Assembly: GCF_000255495.1 (NCBI RefSeq) | Contig: NZ_AHYZ01000183.1 | Location: 1-64,000, forward strand | Source: Liquorilactobacillus vini DSM 20605 | GTDB lineage: Bacteria > Bacillota > Bacilli > Lactobacillales > Lactobacillaceae | Direction of reading: 5' to 3' | Length of the DNA: 64,000 nt | In this document: positions 27,491-37,441 of the stretch, in pieces | How positions within the stretch are numbered: position 1 is the first letter of the stretch | Layout of the letters: each line of letters starts with the position of its first letter | Translations under genes and position numbers: made by a program | The notes under the pieces: generated by a model | What the model was told of the DNA's origin: nothing | Seen by the model: only the letters and a program-made list of their open reading frames with translations | Database searches by the model: none

Positions 27491-29434
27491 ATGATTACTA
27501 AACTTAACTATCTTAATTTTTGGCCTAAAGTTTTAACTAGCTATTTAATAATTGCCGTTTTAAGCAATCTTTTTTTTAAAAATTCAAGCAGTACGAGTTT
27601 AAGCTTATTAATTGGTTTAATCTGGCTAGTGGCTTTTTTTAAATTTCTTCAACCGACACTTGATAAAATCAGTCAGCAAACCTTAAATTATTTTTTAATT
27701 ATCAGTTTGTTCTTGGTCATTATTCTGCAAAGTTGGATCTTAATAAAATTTCCCGTCAGCGTTTTCCATGATCCTTATCGAGTTTTAACAGCCGCTGAAC
27801 GCTTAGCTGCTAGTGATCCTAATTGGCAGCAAAGCACTTACTTTGAGCGTTATCCCAATAATCTTCCCCTGACATTTTTCTTATCACTTTGGTTTAAGCT
27901 GACTTTCAAATTCCACTTGACCACTAATTTTGCTTTGGGAGCTCTCAATTTAGTTTGTTTAGACTCCTTAATAATTAGCATAATTTTAATGCTTAAAAAG
28001 TTGGCAGCTCGCAATTCGCTGATCATTGCCAGTTTGGCCTTTTTGGTCTTTACTCCCTTTGCTTATAGCTACTACTTGCAGATTTTTTATTCCGATTTGC
28101 CTGCAATGCTCGGACTAATACTCATTTTTCAAATTTTGCTAAGCTGGAAAAATCCGACCGTCAATCAAAAATTTTGGTTAGCCTTAAACTTATTCATTGT
28201 TACTCTCATCAGTCAACTAATTAAGCCAAATTTAATCGTAATTCTGCCAGCTATTTTGCTGTATATTTTGATTCTAAAACAACAAAAACTACTGAAAACC
28301 AGTCACTTGCTAACACCATTAATTATAATTATTTTAGCGATTAGCCTGTCATTCCCAACTGCCAAAATTATTGAGCAAACTGTCGCTTTCCAGCCGAAAT
28401 CTAAAGCCGAATTACCGGTAGAATCATGGATCTTAATGGGCTTAAACCAGCATTCACATGGAACCTATGATGCAGCACTCATCGCCCAAGAACTTAAAAT
28501 GCCCACTAAAGCTGCTCGCCAGCAAAATGATCTGAAAAAAATCAAGGCTCAAATTCACCGGCTGAAAATGGTTGGCTTATTTAAACAATGGCTGATTAAA
28601 GCCAGTATTCTTTTAAACGTCCGTTCGTTTCTTACTTGGTATAATGGCGGCTTACGTTCAGCTAGCACCAATCTTTGGAATTGGCAAAAAATAGCCAGCT
28701 TTATCTATCAGTTAGCCAATGTCTTGCTAGCAGCAGTTGTTTGCTTGCGGCTTTTAAGCTGGCAACCTCAGCTAGAAAATGCTCACGAAAGAGTAGCTTT
28801 GCTTGCAGTCATTGTCTCACTTGGATTATTATCTTTTAATACTTTTCTTTGGGAAACCGAAGCACGCTACGGACAGATAATTTTACCGCTAAACTTTTTG
28901 CTTCTCGGAACTATTCCTCTTAAACAAACAAAGTTTAGCAAAATTCAAGTTAAAAAAATATTCTTAATTAGTGTCATTATTCTCTTAGGCATCAGCGGCG
29001 GTAATTGGTCAAAGCTTAGTAGTTCAAATCCTGGCTCACATATTGTTACTGCACAAAGAAGTCAGCTTTCAAACCAATATGATCCACCAACCTATGATTT
29101 GAAAGCAAATGCTTGCCTCAAACAAAAAATTTCGTTTGCTCACCGGGTTAATTTATTTTGGCTTGAATTACCAAAGACTTCAAGTATTACTGGTTGGTTA
29201 ACAAACGACAACCATCACTATTTACTATCCAGGCAAGGGAAACATTTTGGCATAAATAAAACACTCACTCCAGGAAAATATTTATTAATTTTAAAAAATC
29301 CAACTAATACAGTCCAAAAAATTGATCTATCCCGAAACATTAACTATCAACTAGCTACTTATCCGTTGCAGATCAATCATCAAACTGATTACCATGCTTC
29401 TTTAATTTATCAAGCTCTTTACGTCAGTAGATAA
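27491..29434 (+). CDS. Large polytopic membrane protein, probable GT-C glycosyltransferase
   Basis: A 647-residue protein with about 11-12 hydrophobic helices and a small extracellular C-terminal domain (about 535-647). The first outer loop holds an acidic residue in VFHDPYRVL, consistent with the catalytic Asp of GT-C/PMT-like enzymes. It probably transfers the lipid-linked sugar made by the preceding GtrB-like enzyme to a wall polymer, teichoic acid or protein; the acceptor is unknown. No separate GtrA flippase is seen nearby. Confidence 0.7.
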   Translation: MITKLNYLNFWPKVLTSYLIIAVLSNLFFKNSSSTSLSLLIGLIWLVAFFKFLQPTLDKISQQTLNYFLIISLFLVIILQSWILIKFPVSVFHDPYRVLTAAERLAASDPNWQQSTYFERYPNNLPLTFFLSLWFKLTFKFHLTTNFALGALNLVCLDSLIISIILMLKKLAARNSLIIASLAFLVFTPFAYSYYLQIFYSDLPAMLGLILIFQILLSWKNPTVNQKFWLALNLFIVTLISQLIKPNLIVILPAILLYILILKQQKLLKTSHLLTPLIIIILAISLSFPTAKIIEQTVAFQPKSKAELPVESWILMGLNQHSHGTYDAALIAQELKMPTKAARQQNDLKKIKAQIHRLKMVGLFKQWLIKASILLNVRSFLTWYNGGLRSASTNLWNWQKIASFIYQLANVLLAAVVCLRLLSWQPQLENAHERVALLAVIVSLGLLSFNTFLWETEARYGQIILPLNFLLLGTIPLKQTKFSKIQVKKIFLISVIILLGISGGNWSKLSSSNPGSHIVTAQRSQLSNQYDPPTYDLKANACLKQKISFAHRVNLFWLELPKTSSITGWLTNDNHHYLLSRQGKHFGINKTLTPGKYLLILKNPTNTVQKIDLSRNINYQLATYPLQINHQTDYHASLIYQALYVSR

Positions 29435-29464
29435 ATGCTGAAGCTCAAACGATCAAACCAATCT

Positions 29465-29513
29465 AAAAGCTCGACAGTCACTAACCTCTTTAGCTAGCAA
29501 TTGTCGAGCTTTT
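29465..29513. terminator. Bidirectional terminator
   Basis: AAAAGCTCGACA pairs perfectly with TGTCGAGCTTTT between convergent genes. Confidence 0.75.
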
Positions 29514-29550
29514 AATCTCAAATTACTTATTTTCTTGTTCAAGATATTTA

Positions 29551-29865
29551 TTATCTAAAATATTGAATAGCTTGAAAAATTAAATATCCGCCAACTAAAA
29601 TCAACAAGACTCCCAAAGCACGTGCCAAAAGCTTGAGCTCTCTTTTTAAATCTTGTTCCCGTAATGGATAACTTGCCCCTGCCAACAGTTCGTAATGTTT
29701 AAAAAATGTTAAAGCCCCGCCACCCCAAAGCACGGTAATGCCAATTAAAGCCGAGCCGAGGTTGCTTAGTAAATTATTGTTAATGATCACCCCTAAAATC
29801 GTAATTGTTGTACTTGCTAAAATACTGGCAATCCACGGCGTTCTAAAATTTCTCCCCATTTTCAT
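29551..29865 (-). CDS. Small membrane protein of unknown function
   Basis: A 104-residue protein with three hydrophobic segments (about 8-28, 33-52 and 80-100) and a short soluble stretch between the second and third. I do not recognise the family. The start at ATG 29865 is chosen for the nearby AAAGAAG; an upstream in-frame start at 29916 is possible. Confidence 0.5.
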   Translation of the reverse strand: MKMGRNFRTPWIASILASTTITILGVIINNNLLSNLGSALIGITVLWGGGALTFFKHYELLAGASYPLREQDLKRELKLLARALGVLLILVGGYLIFQAIQYFR

Positions 29866-30011
29866 TACTTCTTTCGACTTTGTTTTTATGACTTCAGCTT
29901 TCTTGAAATAAAGCAAGATTAGTACGTCTTTTTTCTGCAGCCTCGGATCTTCTGAAAGCCAGTGGCTAACAATAAATCCCCATTAGTTAAGCAAAACAAT
30001 GCTCCACTACT

Positions 30012-30053
30012 TAAAAAAACAAGCATTTTGAAACTCAGGCACTTCAAAATGCC
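30012..30053 (-). terminator. Terminator after the coiled-coil protein gene
   Basis: The minus-strand stem GCATTTTGAA/TTCAAAATGC is followed by TTGTTTTTTT, 12 bases beyond the stop codon. Confidence 0.75.
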
Positions 30054-30064
30054 CATTTATCTAA

Positions 30065-31050
30065 TTAATTGTTATCATTGCTTTGATCTGTTTGGTTATT
30101 ATTATCAGTCGTTGCCGGTGACTCTTGTTGATTATCAGTTTTTTCAGTTGCTGCTTGGTCATTATTAGAAGCAACCGCCTGACTGCCAGAGTCCTCGTTA
30201 GACTGATCGGTTGCAACTGCTGTCCCAGCCTTAGTCTCAGTTGAATAATTACCGGTTCCACTATTAGAGCGAGCATGATAATACGAACGTGAACCTTTGG
30301 CATAATTTGTACCAGCATAGCTCGATCCACTCGTTTCACCATAATAATATGTAGTTGTTGAGCTTGTCTTCGCACTAGTAGCCGACGAAGCGGTCGTTAA
30401 TGAGTGACTGTCACTAGAACTTGCAGCTTTTGCTGTATTGGCTGCTGAATCCGTGAGTGTCGACTGGACTGTTGAAGACTTTGCAGCAGTTTGATCAGTC
30501 TTTTGATCAAGTTTTTGCAGTCGGTTTGAATACTTTTTGGTCAAACTAGTAAGTTGTTTTTGAAAATCATCCGCCCGCTGAGTCGAGGCAAAAATAACTT
30601 GCTGATGTCGTTGCAGCAAAGTTTTGGCATGTTGCAATTTTTTTAGCTTTGCCTTCAGATCACGCTTGCTGGCATGCTTTAAATCAGCAAGCGTATTTTG
30701 TTGAAGGGTTTGCTTAATTTGCTGAATAAAATAGTGACGTCCTGAGGAAATTACTGCTTGATATTCTTTGATTACTCGCTGATTTTGGCTTTTTTGAGCC
30801 AAATATGTTTGATAATCTTTTTCCAACGTTTTAAGCCTTTGCAGCCGCTGAGTGTCCGTTTTAGAATTCTTTAACGCTTTTTTTTAGTTCGAATCTGATA
30901 AATTTCAGCACTAGTTCGATTAGCCTCAACTTGCTGATGATGACGTGAGATTCCTGCCCAGGCAACAATTGTGACCAACAGAATAAAACCAATTAAACTA
31001 GCAATAACATTAATCTTTTGGTTGATTCGACGATAATGTGATCCTCGCAT
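30065..31050 (-). pseudogene. Membrane-anchored coiled-coil, Ser/Thr-rich surface protein, frameshifted
   Basis: The first 55 codons from ATG 31050 (AAAGGAAAG before it) encode one transmembrane helix (about 14-34). The frame then stops just after an A8 run (30878-30885). One more A continues it into a 270-residue extracellular part: Lys/Gln-rich coiled coil, then a Ser/Thr/Ala-rich, low-complexity tail ending in Asn/Asp repeats. Whole length is about 328. No known enzyme domain is seen. An A-run slip could be a read error or phase variation. Confidence 0.65.
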
Positions 31051-31217
31051 TTTTTCTTTCCTTTTTATTTAAATTCTGCCTTATAAATTATTTTAGCAAA
31101 AAATGCCCGTTAAAACTAGCAAAAGTGAATGATTCACTAATAGTTTTTTAATCACAGCTTGTTATTTTATTTCATTTTTGATATTATAATGATATCAAAA
31201 AATTAGTGGAAGCTAAA

Positions 31218-31649
31218 ATGAAATTATCAAGTATCATTGGTCGCTTAATTGGCGGATATTTGCTTTCAGGTGTCTATCTTGGATTTACTTTACTAATTTT
31301 AAATGAGCGTGGAGCTGGTCAAAGAATCCCAGTAGCTTCAAATTTATTCAACAAATATTTTATTTTCGATGCACTCTGCTTATTTCCGCTAGCTTACCTG
31401 ATTGTTGCTAATTGACGATCAAAGTTAAAAGCTGTGGCTGATGAGAGCAATATCCAAAAAGCCTTTGAAAAAAACGGCGAATCATTTGCCACTGCCAACT
31501 TCATCCCCGCTTATTTCTATCATGGCTCCATGACTGACTCATCAGCTGCCATTTTTTTTGCTTTACTACTTGGTATTTTGATTGTCACCGCTCGTTTTAA
31601 GTTGCTGGCTAATCTGGAAAGCAATAAAAAAGCTTTGTTTAACCCTTAA
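31218..31649 (+). pseudogene. Small membrane protein with in-frame stop
   Basis: From ATG 31218 a hydrophobic protein runs to a TGA at 31413. The same frame continues open for 78 more codons with a second hydrophobic region, ending at 31649. Intact it would be 143 residues with about three membrane helices. No family was recognised. The 3' end overlaps the kup stop on the other strand by 11 bases. Confidence 0.5.
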
Positions 31650-33669
31650 ATAAGGCCCCTATTTTCAGTGATTTTCTTACTTGTGAGCCGCATTTTTTGA
31701 TCTCTTTCAAATAAATTTTTGGTGACCGCCGCTGCTTTAAAAATAACGGGACCTTTTCGACTCGTACGTCACTAAATTCCAAACCAAACCATTGAGCTGG
31801 TGTTGTACTATGATTTTGCAAAAAAATTCTAGCTTTGATCAGCCAATGCTGCCAGGCTGGAAGCATTGTATCTTCTGACAATAATTCATGGATCAGAATA
31901 AAACAGAAATCACCAATTTTTCTTTTTCCTAAGGTAGTGTATTTTTGAGGCTGCTGATCGATGATCCTTCTTTTTACCAAATCATTCACAATTTGTCGCA
32001 AATACAGATTGACATGATGGCTGGTTTTAAATCCTAAATATAACTGTAAATTAACAATATTCCTAGTTCCCAACATATCAACTGTGTAATAGCAATTATC
32101 GGGCTCATCTGTTGTATTGACCGTCACAAACCAATAGACTAAAGCTCGTTTGGGCTGCTTATCTAAAATCGAATACAGCATTTCTCTTTTTACTTGATAG
32201 TTTGGCCGTACCTTTGCCATCATCACCACGTTGCTCATAAATAAAGGAAGCGATTGATCAGCGGTTAAATCAACCAGCTGTTTTTGATAATCCAACAGCG
32301 AAACCTCATCTGTTTCATCCAATAAACTATCACGAATTTGGTTCCCAAAATACCAGATTGCCATGATCAGCAAAATAATCATCGTGATCAACAAAGTGAT
32401 ATAGCCGCCATAAATAATTTTAGTCAGACTGGCTAATAAGAAAACCATTTCAATCAATCCAAAAACCGTTACAAAAATTTGAGCGCTTAGCGGGTGCCCC
32501 TGGTGCTTTAAAAAGTTCTTCAATAACAACGTCGTCATCAACATTGTCAAAGTAATCGCTAAGCCATAGGCAGCTTCCATTCGTGCAGAAGTCTGAAAAT
32601 ACAGCACAATCAGTACTGTACAAGTACACAACAGCCAGTTAACTTTATTGATATAGACTTGGCCCCGTTGTTTGCTAGGATATTCAATTTTTAAATGTGG
32701 CAAAAGTTTTAATCCCATCGCTTCTTCAACTAAAGTGAATGAGCCAGTGATCAGAGCTTGCGAGGCAATAATCGCGGCTAAGGTCGCCAGGAGAATCGCA
32801 AATGGTCGAAACTCCAGCGGCAGCATTTGATAAAATGGATTAGTAATCTTCTGACCAGCTGGCTGTTGCAGCAGCCAAGCTCCTTGTCCCAGATAATTAA
32901 GCATTAAGGCTAAAAAGATCAACGGCCAAGTGGCATAAATGTTGCTGCGCCCGACATGTCCCATGTCTGAATAAAGTGCCTCAGCCCCTGTTGTCGCCAA
33001 GAAAACTCCACCTAAAATAAAAATTCCCACTGGATTTACTGGCGAAAATAATAGTTTAATACCATAAATTGGCGATAAGGCTTGTAAAATCGACCAATTT
33101 TGGTTTAAATTCACCAAACCGCTGATCGCCAAAAAACTAAACCAACTGACCATCACTGGTCCAAAAGCTTTGCCAATCACATCAGTACCAAAATTTTGAA
33201 TTGCAAATAGGATTAGCAGAGTCACTAATGTCCCGGCAACAACTTCTTTTTGCTGGGTTACCCAAACTTGACCATTAAACGCCATGCCCTTTAAACCCTC
33301 TAATGCACTCGTCACGGTCACAGCCGGTGTTAGCGTTCCATCAGCTAATAAGGCCGCTCCGCCAATTAATGTTGGAATTAATAGCCATTTGCCATTTTTT
33401 CTAATCAGTGCGTATAAGGCAAAAATGCCTCCTTCACCTTGGTTAGCTGCGCGCATCGCGATCAACACGTATTTGATCGTCGTGATCAGCATTAAAGTCC
33501 AAAAGATCAACGACAAAGTTCCCCAAACATATTCAGTTGTCAATGGTTGTTTGCCAAGCTCATTCAATAAGCTGCTCATAACATATAATGGTGAAGTTCC
33601 AATATCGCCATACACTACCCCAACTGTAATCAAACAACCAACTAACGAAAAACGAATCTGTTTATTCAT
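31639..33669 (-). CDS. kup: Kup potassium uptake protein
   Basis: Potassium-proton symporter of 676 residues from ATG 33669. The family signature GVVYGDIGTSPLYV is near residue 16, with about 12 membrane helices to residue 440 and a soluble C-terminal domain. The longer in-frame start at 33792 adds 41 residues atypical for Kup. It lies directly downstream of kdpE, which suggests that the KdpDE-like system controls Kup instead of a Kdp ATPase. Confidence 0.93.
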   Translation of the reverse strand: MNKQIRFSLVGCLITVGVVYGDIGTSPLYVMSSLLNELGKQPLTTEYVWGTLSLIFWTLMLITTIKYVLIAMRAANQGEGGIFALYALIRKNGKWLLIPTLIGGAALLADGTLTPAVTVTSALEGLKGMAFNGQVWVTQQKEVVAGTLVTLLILFAIQNFGTDVIGKAFGPVMVSWFSFLAISGLVNLNQNWSILQALSPIYGIKLLFSPVNPVGIFILGGVFLATTGAEALYSDMGHVGRSNIYATWPLIFLALMLNYLGQGAWLLQQPAGQKITNPFYQMLPLEFRPFAILLATLAAIIASQALITGSFTLVEEAMGLKLLPHLKIEYPSKQRGQVYINKVNWLLCTCTVLIVLYFQTSARMEAAYGLAITLTMLMTTLLLKNFLKHQGHPLSAQIFVTVFGLIEMVFLLASLTKIIYGGYITLLITMIILLIMAIWYFGNQIRDSLLDETDEVSLLDYQKQLVDLTADQSLPLFMSNVVMMAKVRPNYQVKREMLYSILDKQPKRALVYWFVTVNTTDEPDNCYYTVDMLGTRNIVNLQLYLGFKTSHHVNLYLRQIVNDLVKRRIIDQQPQKYTTLGKRKIGDFCFILIHELLSEDTMLPAWQHWLIKARIFLQNHSTTPAQWFGLEFSDVRVEKVPLFLKQRRSPKIYLKEIKKCGSQVRKSLKIGALFKG

Positions 33670-33851
33670 TCCGACCACTTCCAATTCTCTCTTTAAAAAA
33701 TACCTGACTGCCAAGCAGCTATAAATTAAAAGCAAATCGCTGATCAGCCAAAGTTCCCCCAAAACAAAATGTTCTGCTAATAAAAAAGTCAAAATTATCA
33801 GTCCACTTAGAAAACCTCCAAGCTAGATATTTTTTCAGTTTATTTCACTTT

Positions 33852-34547
33852 TTAATTTTGCATAAAACTATAGCCAACACCGATATGCGTTTTAATAAAT
33901 TTCATTGCATTTGAATCTGGCTCGATTTTCTTTCGCAGCGCCGCGATTGCCACCCGTAGTGAGGTAGTATCACTCACTGGCTTATCCTGCCAAAGCGAAC
34001 GCATAAGATAGCCGTGTGTTAAGACCTTAGAAGTATTGTTAGCTAATAAGCAAAGCAAATCATAGGTTGTTTCTGTTAAATCTAGTGGTCGATCTTTTAA
34101 ATAAGCCATCCGGGCCAAAAAATCGATTTTTAAATCACCATTTTGGTAAATTCGCTGATTATCGTTTGTATTCTCTAAATAATTTCGTCTCCGCAGCGCC
34201 GCCCGAATTCGAGCCAGCAGTTCGTTGATTGAAAAAGGCTTAATCAAATAATCGTCTGCTCCTTGGTCAAGTGCTAAAATCTTATCATTTTCCTCATTTC
34301 TGGCAGAGACCACAATAATCGGCGTTAGTTCGGCCTGTCGAATCCGTTCGATGATCTTGATTCCATCAATATCCGGCAAGCCGAGATCAAGCAGGATAAC
34401 TTCAGGTTCAAATAACTTAAAGCTTTCCAAAGCTTCTTTCCCATCTTTAACCCAAATAACAGTATAATGATTAGCTTTTAAAGCCATGTTGATTAAATGA
34501 CCAACTTCGTGATCATCTTCAACTAACATTACTCTGAAATTTTTCAT
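33852..34547 (-). CDS. kdpE: KdpE-like response regulator
   Basis: OmpR-family regulator of 231 residues with D11-D12, phospho-acceptor D54 and KPFS loop, then a winged-helix domain ending in KTHIGVGYSF, close to KdpE. Its start abuts the kinase stop. It probably responds to potassium or osmotic state and acts on the tandem repeat at 36542 and on kup; this is inferred from the neighbourhood. Confidence 0.85.
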   Translation of the reverse strand: MKNFRVMLVEDDHEVGHLINMALKANHYTVIWVKDGKEALESFKLFEPEVILLDLGLPDIDGIKIIERIRQAELTPIIVVSARNEENDKILALDQGADDYLIKPFSINELLARIRAALRRRNYLENTNDNQRIYQNGDLKIDFLARMAYLKDRPLDLTETTYDLLCLLANNTSKVLTHGYLMRSLWQDKPVSDTTSLRVAIAALRKKIEPDSNAMKFIKTHIGVGYSFMQN

Positions 34548-36164
34548 CTACTTTTCCTCCCATTCTGGTAAAGTAAACCAAAATCTAACTCCAACCGGAT
34601 TGACATTTTCAACACCAATTTTGCCACCGCAAGCTAAAATGATTGCTTGGCAAAGTGCCAAACCAATTCCTAGCCCTTTGCGACCAGTATCGCTGTTTTG
34701 CCCACGATAAAAGAGTTTAAAGACCTGATCCTTGTCTGGAATCTGCGGACCGTTATTGTAAATTGTTACTAGAATTTGCTGCTGATCGGTTTTAGCAGCA
34801 GCCATTTTGATAACTGACCCAGCTGGCGAATATTTGATTGCATTATTGATTATATTAACGATTACTTGAACAATTAACCGGCCATTAGTATGCGCGATTA
34901 AATCTGTTTCCGCTAGTTCAGTTATAAGCTGATCTGCTTCAGCTAAGGGACTCAAATGATTAAGGGCCGCTTCAAAAATATCGGCAATTAATTCTGGCTC
35001 GCGTTTTACTTTAAAGTTCTGATCATCAACCTTAGTCATCGACAGCAAATTCTCAGTCAAATCAACCAGCCACGCAGCATTTTGATTGATTGAATGAGCC
35101 AATTCCTGCTTTTGTTTCCCATCTAATTGATATTCCTCATGCAGCAGCATATCTGAATCACCATAAATTGCTGTCAAAGGCGTACGTAAATCATGTGAAA
35201 TTCCGCGCAGCAAATCAGCCCGCAATTTTTCCTGTTGTGCTAAAGCCAGTGCTTGGGCTTGTTCCTTTAAGCTTTGATTTTGTCGAAGTGCCTGGCCGCA
35301 CGTCAAGGCAATTGAGACTGCTAAATCTAGCGTCAATGGATCAGGTAATTTATTTTGATTGATTTTAATAACAATCACTCCAGCAGTTTCCTTGCCTTGA
35401 ATCACGATCACTGGGAGTAAAGCAAAACTTAATTTATTATTTTTAAGACTGCCCCACCCAGCTGGTTGTTGATGTTGAATTGTCCAATCAAACAAAGCTG
35501 TCAAATTAGGACTTGCTAGTTTTTGCAAATCGGCTGAAAAACTGCTGCCAAACTTTTGCACCAATTTATACTGCTGATCATTTTTCTCCAAAATGAAAAC
35601 ATTATCGCCGAAAAGCTGATTTAACTGTTCACCAGTTACTTGAAAAATCTCGGTAATTGTTTGACAAGTCTGCAAACGCTGGCTGGTCTGTAAAAGAATA
35701 TCAGTTCGATATGCTCGGCCAGCATCTAAATGCGCCTGTTTTTGAATCCTAGCTGTCCATGAGCCACTCAAAAAAGCTACAATAAAAAGTATCCCGAAAG
35801 TCATTAGATTGTTAGTATTGGTTTGCAGTGAACCCACTGGTCTGGTAAAGAAAAAATCATATATGATTGGGATTGCTAAGGAATAAAGCAATGAGTAAAA
35901 TCTGTCCTTGGTTACCATCGCTGTCAACATTACTCCTAAGAGATAAATCAAAGTAATATTGGTATTATTTGAATTGATATCTTTTAAAATTAGTCCTCCC
36001 AAAGTCGTTATCACCAATATCAGCAAGGTTTTAAAAAGATTTGTCAATTTTATGTTATTAGTTAGTCTGTCTATAAATTTTAAGTGCTGTTTAAACTTGG
36101 AAACTACCTTGTAATTTGAATTAGCTACCCTGATTTTTTCAATTTCCGGCAATCGGCGATCCAT
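34548..36164 (-). CDS. kdpD: KdpD-like sensor kinase without the N-terminal KdpD/Usp domains
   Basis: A 538-residue kinase. Four membrane helices (about 45-140) contain the KdpD-type loop YDFFFTRPVGSLQT. A GAF-like domain (about 165-290), H-box GISHDLRTPLTAIYG and an HATPase with NNAIKYSPAGS and GLGIGLALCQ follow. Full KdpD is about 890 residues. The cytoplasmic N-terminal KdpD and Usp region is missing here, and a Usp-like piece is encoded by the separate upstream gene. Confidence 0.87.
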   Translation of the reverse strand: MDRRLPEIEKIRVANSNYKVVSKFKQHLKFIDRLTNNIKLTNLFKTLLILVITTLGGLILKDINSNNTNITLIYLLGVMLTAMVTKDRFYSLLYSLAIPIIYDFFFTRPVGSLQTNTNNLMTFGILFIVAFLSGSWTARIQKQAHLDAGRAYRTDILLQTSQRLQTCQTITEIFQVTGEQLNQLFGDNVFILEKNDQQYKLVQKFGSSFSADLQKLASPNLTALFDWTIQHQQPAGWGSLKNNKLSFALLPVIVIQGKETAGVIVIKINQNKLPDPLTLDLAVSIALTCGQALRQNQSLKEQAQALALAQQEKLRADLLRGISHDLRTPLTAIYGDSDMLLHEEYQLDGKQKQELAHSINQNAAWLVDLTENLLSMTKVDDQNFKVKREPELIADIFEAALNHLSPLAEADQLITELAETDLIAHTNGRLIVQVIVNIINNAIKYSPAGSVIKMAAAKTDQQQILVTIYNNGPQIPDKDQVFKLFYRGQNSDTGRKGLGIGLALCQAIILACGGKIGVENVNPVGVRFWFTLPEWEEK

Positions 36165-36185
36165 CAGGTGTTCCTGATTCTTATT

Positions 36186-36494
36186 TCAGCCCTTTAAGTA
36201 GCCTCTTTCATAGATCAAAGTCGTAATTTTCTTTTGTTTTGCATACTCGCTGAGCAGATGAACCCGATCTGTTCCATAAAGGATCGTAATTTTCATCCCT
36301 AAATCTTCTGCTAGGCGAAAATTGGCAAGCAAGCCTGGATCGTTTACCAGTGTTGAACTTTGACTAATATAAATTCCGCTTAACTTGGCTTGTCTACCAG
36401 CTGCTAAATCAGCGGCTAAACGAAGCGTTTGACGATTGCTAGCCGAGTTTGAGAGACAAACTAGTAGTTGCGGCGGTTGATTTTCTTTCATCAT
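36186..36494 (-). CDS. Usp-domain protein, split-off KdpD sensor module
   Basis: A 102-residue protein with the Usp-like start QLLVCLSNSASNRQTLRLAADLA and a C-terminal strand near KITTLIYERG, as in the Usp region of KdpD. It lies 21 bases before the kinase. The start ATG at 36494 follows AAGGAG by 6 bases. It is probably a detached sensor subunit of the kinase. Known Usp regions of KdpD bind small ligands such as c-di-AMP in some species; that is not shown here. Confidence 0.75.
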   Translation of the reverse strand: MMKENQPPQLLVCLSNSASNRQTLRLAADLAAGRQAKLSGIYISQSSTLVNDPGLLANFRLAEDLGMKITILYGTDRVHLLSEYAKQKKITTLIYERGYLKG

Positions 36495-36541
36495 TGATTG
36501 CTCCTTCAACTTAAACTGGTTGTCTTCGACTATAACAAAAT

Positions 36542-36563
36542 TGGTGTTAAGATGGTGTTAAGA
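36542..36563 (-). promoter_or_regulatory. Perfect tandem 11-mer operator upstream of usp-kdpDE
   Basis: TGGTGTTAAGA occurs twice in direct succession (plus-strand reading). It lies 48 bases before the usp start. The exact 11-base period fits an OmpR-type dimer site, most likely KdpE autoregulation. Confidence 0.6.
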
Positions 36564-36730
36564 TTCCAGCTTTTTAAAACAAACTAAAAAAAGTGCTCTA
36601 ACTGCGTCAAGTTAACTAATCACTAAATTATTCAAGTTTATTTAAAATGGATTGAACAAGCTTGGCTGATTTAGTTGCTAACAAACACGGTTACGACACT
36701 TTTTTACTTGAAAAAAGCTAATGATTACTC

Positions 36731-37297
36731 CTAGCCATGAAAATTACCAGTATATTGATTAACCGTCACATATGGTAAACTGCCGGTATTGTATTCCTTG
36801 ACCCAGACTTCCCAAAGGCCATTGCCAATATATTGATAACGACTAGGTGTTGCATGATAGCCAGCAAATAATTTTTGTTCAAAAGCTTTGACCCAGGCAC
36901 CTTGCGGCTGTGTTGAACTAGTACTGGCAGTTGAACTGCTGACTGAAGAATTATTTGAACTTACTGATGTTGTTTGCCGATTGGCCTGTTGGTTTGTTGA
37001 ACTAACACTGTTTGCAGCCGGACTGGTGATCGAACTTGAAGCGGTTGCATTTGACTGGCTGCTGGTAGTTAGCGAACTGTCAGATTTAGCGGCGGTTGAC
37101 GATGCTTTCACTGAACTTGAATTAGTTGTTGTTGATTGACTCTTTTGGTGATCCTGTTTTTTAGAGTGCTTTTTCTTTTTAACACTAGTTACTTCAGGTG
37201 CCGACTGGTTAAAATGTTGCTGCCAGCCCCAAATTGCAGTTAGACCCATTACCATCACTAAAACAATAACCACTAAAAACCTGATTTTCATCTTCAT
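36731..37297 (-). CDS. Membrane-anchored Ser-rich protein with small C-terminal domain
   Basis: A 188-residue protein with an N-terminal helix (about 6-24), a Lys-rich patch, a long Ser/Thr/Asn linker (about 40-130) and a conserved-looking C-terminal block around NGLWEVWVKEYNTG and TVNQYTG. This is the layout of an exported, wall-exposed protein. The domain resembles PepSY-like short sheets, but I cannot assign it. GGGGAA precedes the ATG. Confidence 0.65.
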   Translation of the reverse strand: MKMKIRFLVVIVLVMVMGLTAIWGWQQHFNQSAPEVTSVKKKKHSKKQDHQKSQSTTTNSSSVKASSTAAKSDSSLTTSSQSNATASSSITSPAANSVSSTNQQANRQTTSVSSNNSSVSSSTASTSSTQPQGAWVKAFEQKLFAGYHATPSRYQYIGNGLWEVWVKEYNTGSLPYVTVNQYTGNFHG

Positions 37298-37384
37298 AAT
37301 TTTTCCCCAAGCTAATTTTCTTTAATTATGGCATACTCCATATCAATTAATCTGCTTCTTTAAGAAAAATTATATTTTCTAGTC

Positions 37385-37419
37385 TAAAAAATAGCAGTCA
37401 ATGTTTGCTTGACTGCTAT
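37385..37419 (-). terminator. Terminator after the deacetylase relic
   Basis: Perfect stem AATAGCAGTCAA/TTGACTGCTATT with a 7-base loop and a minus-strand T6 run. Confidence 0.75.
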
Positions 37420-37441
37420 TGACTAAAAATTTTAAATTCAA

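Noticed and set aside
30887-30895. tRNA T-arm-like GTTCGAATC
   Set aside because: No cloverleaf fits around it, and it lies inside a protein-coding frame.
36888-37139. Plus-strand open frame opposite the Ser-rich protein
   Set aside because: It is a low-complexity shadow of the Ser/Thr linker on the minus strand, with no ribosome binding site.
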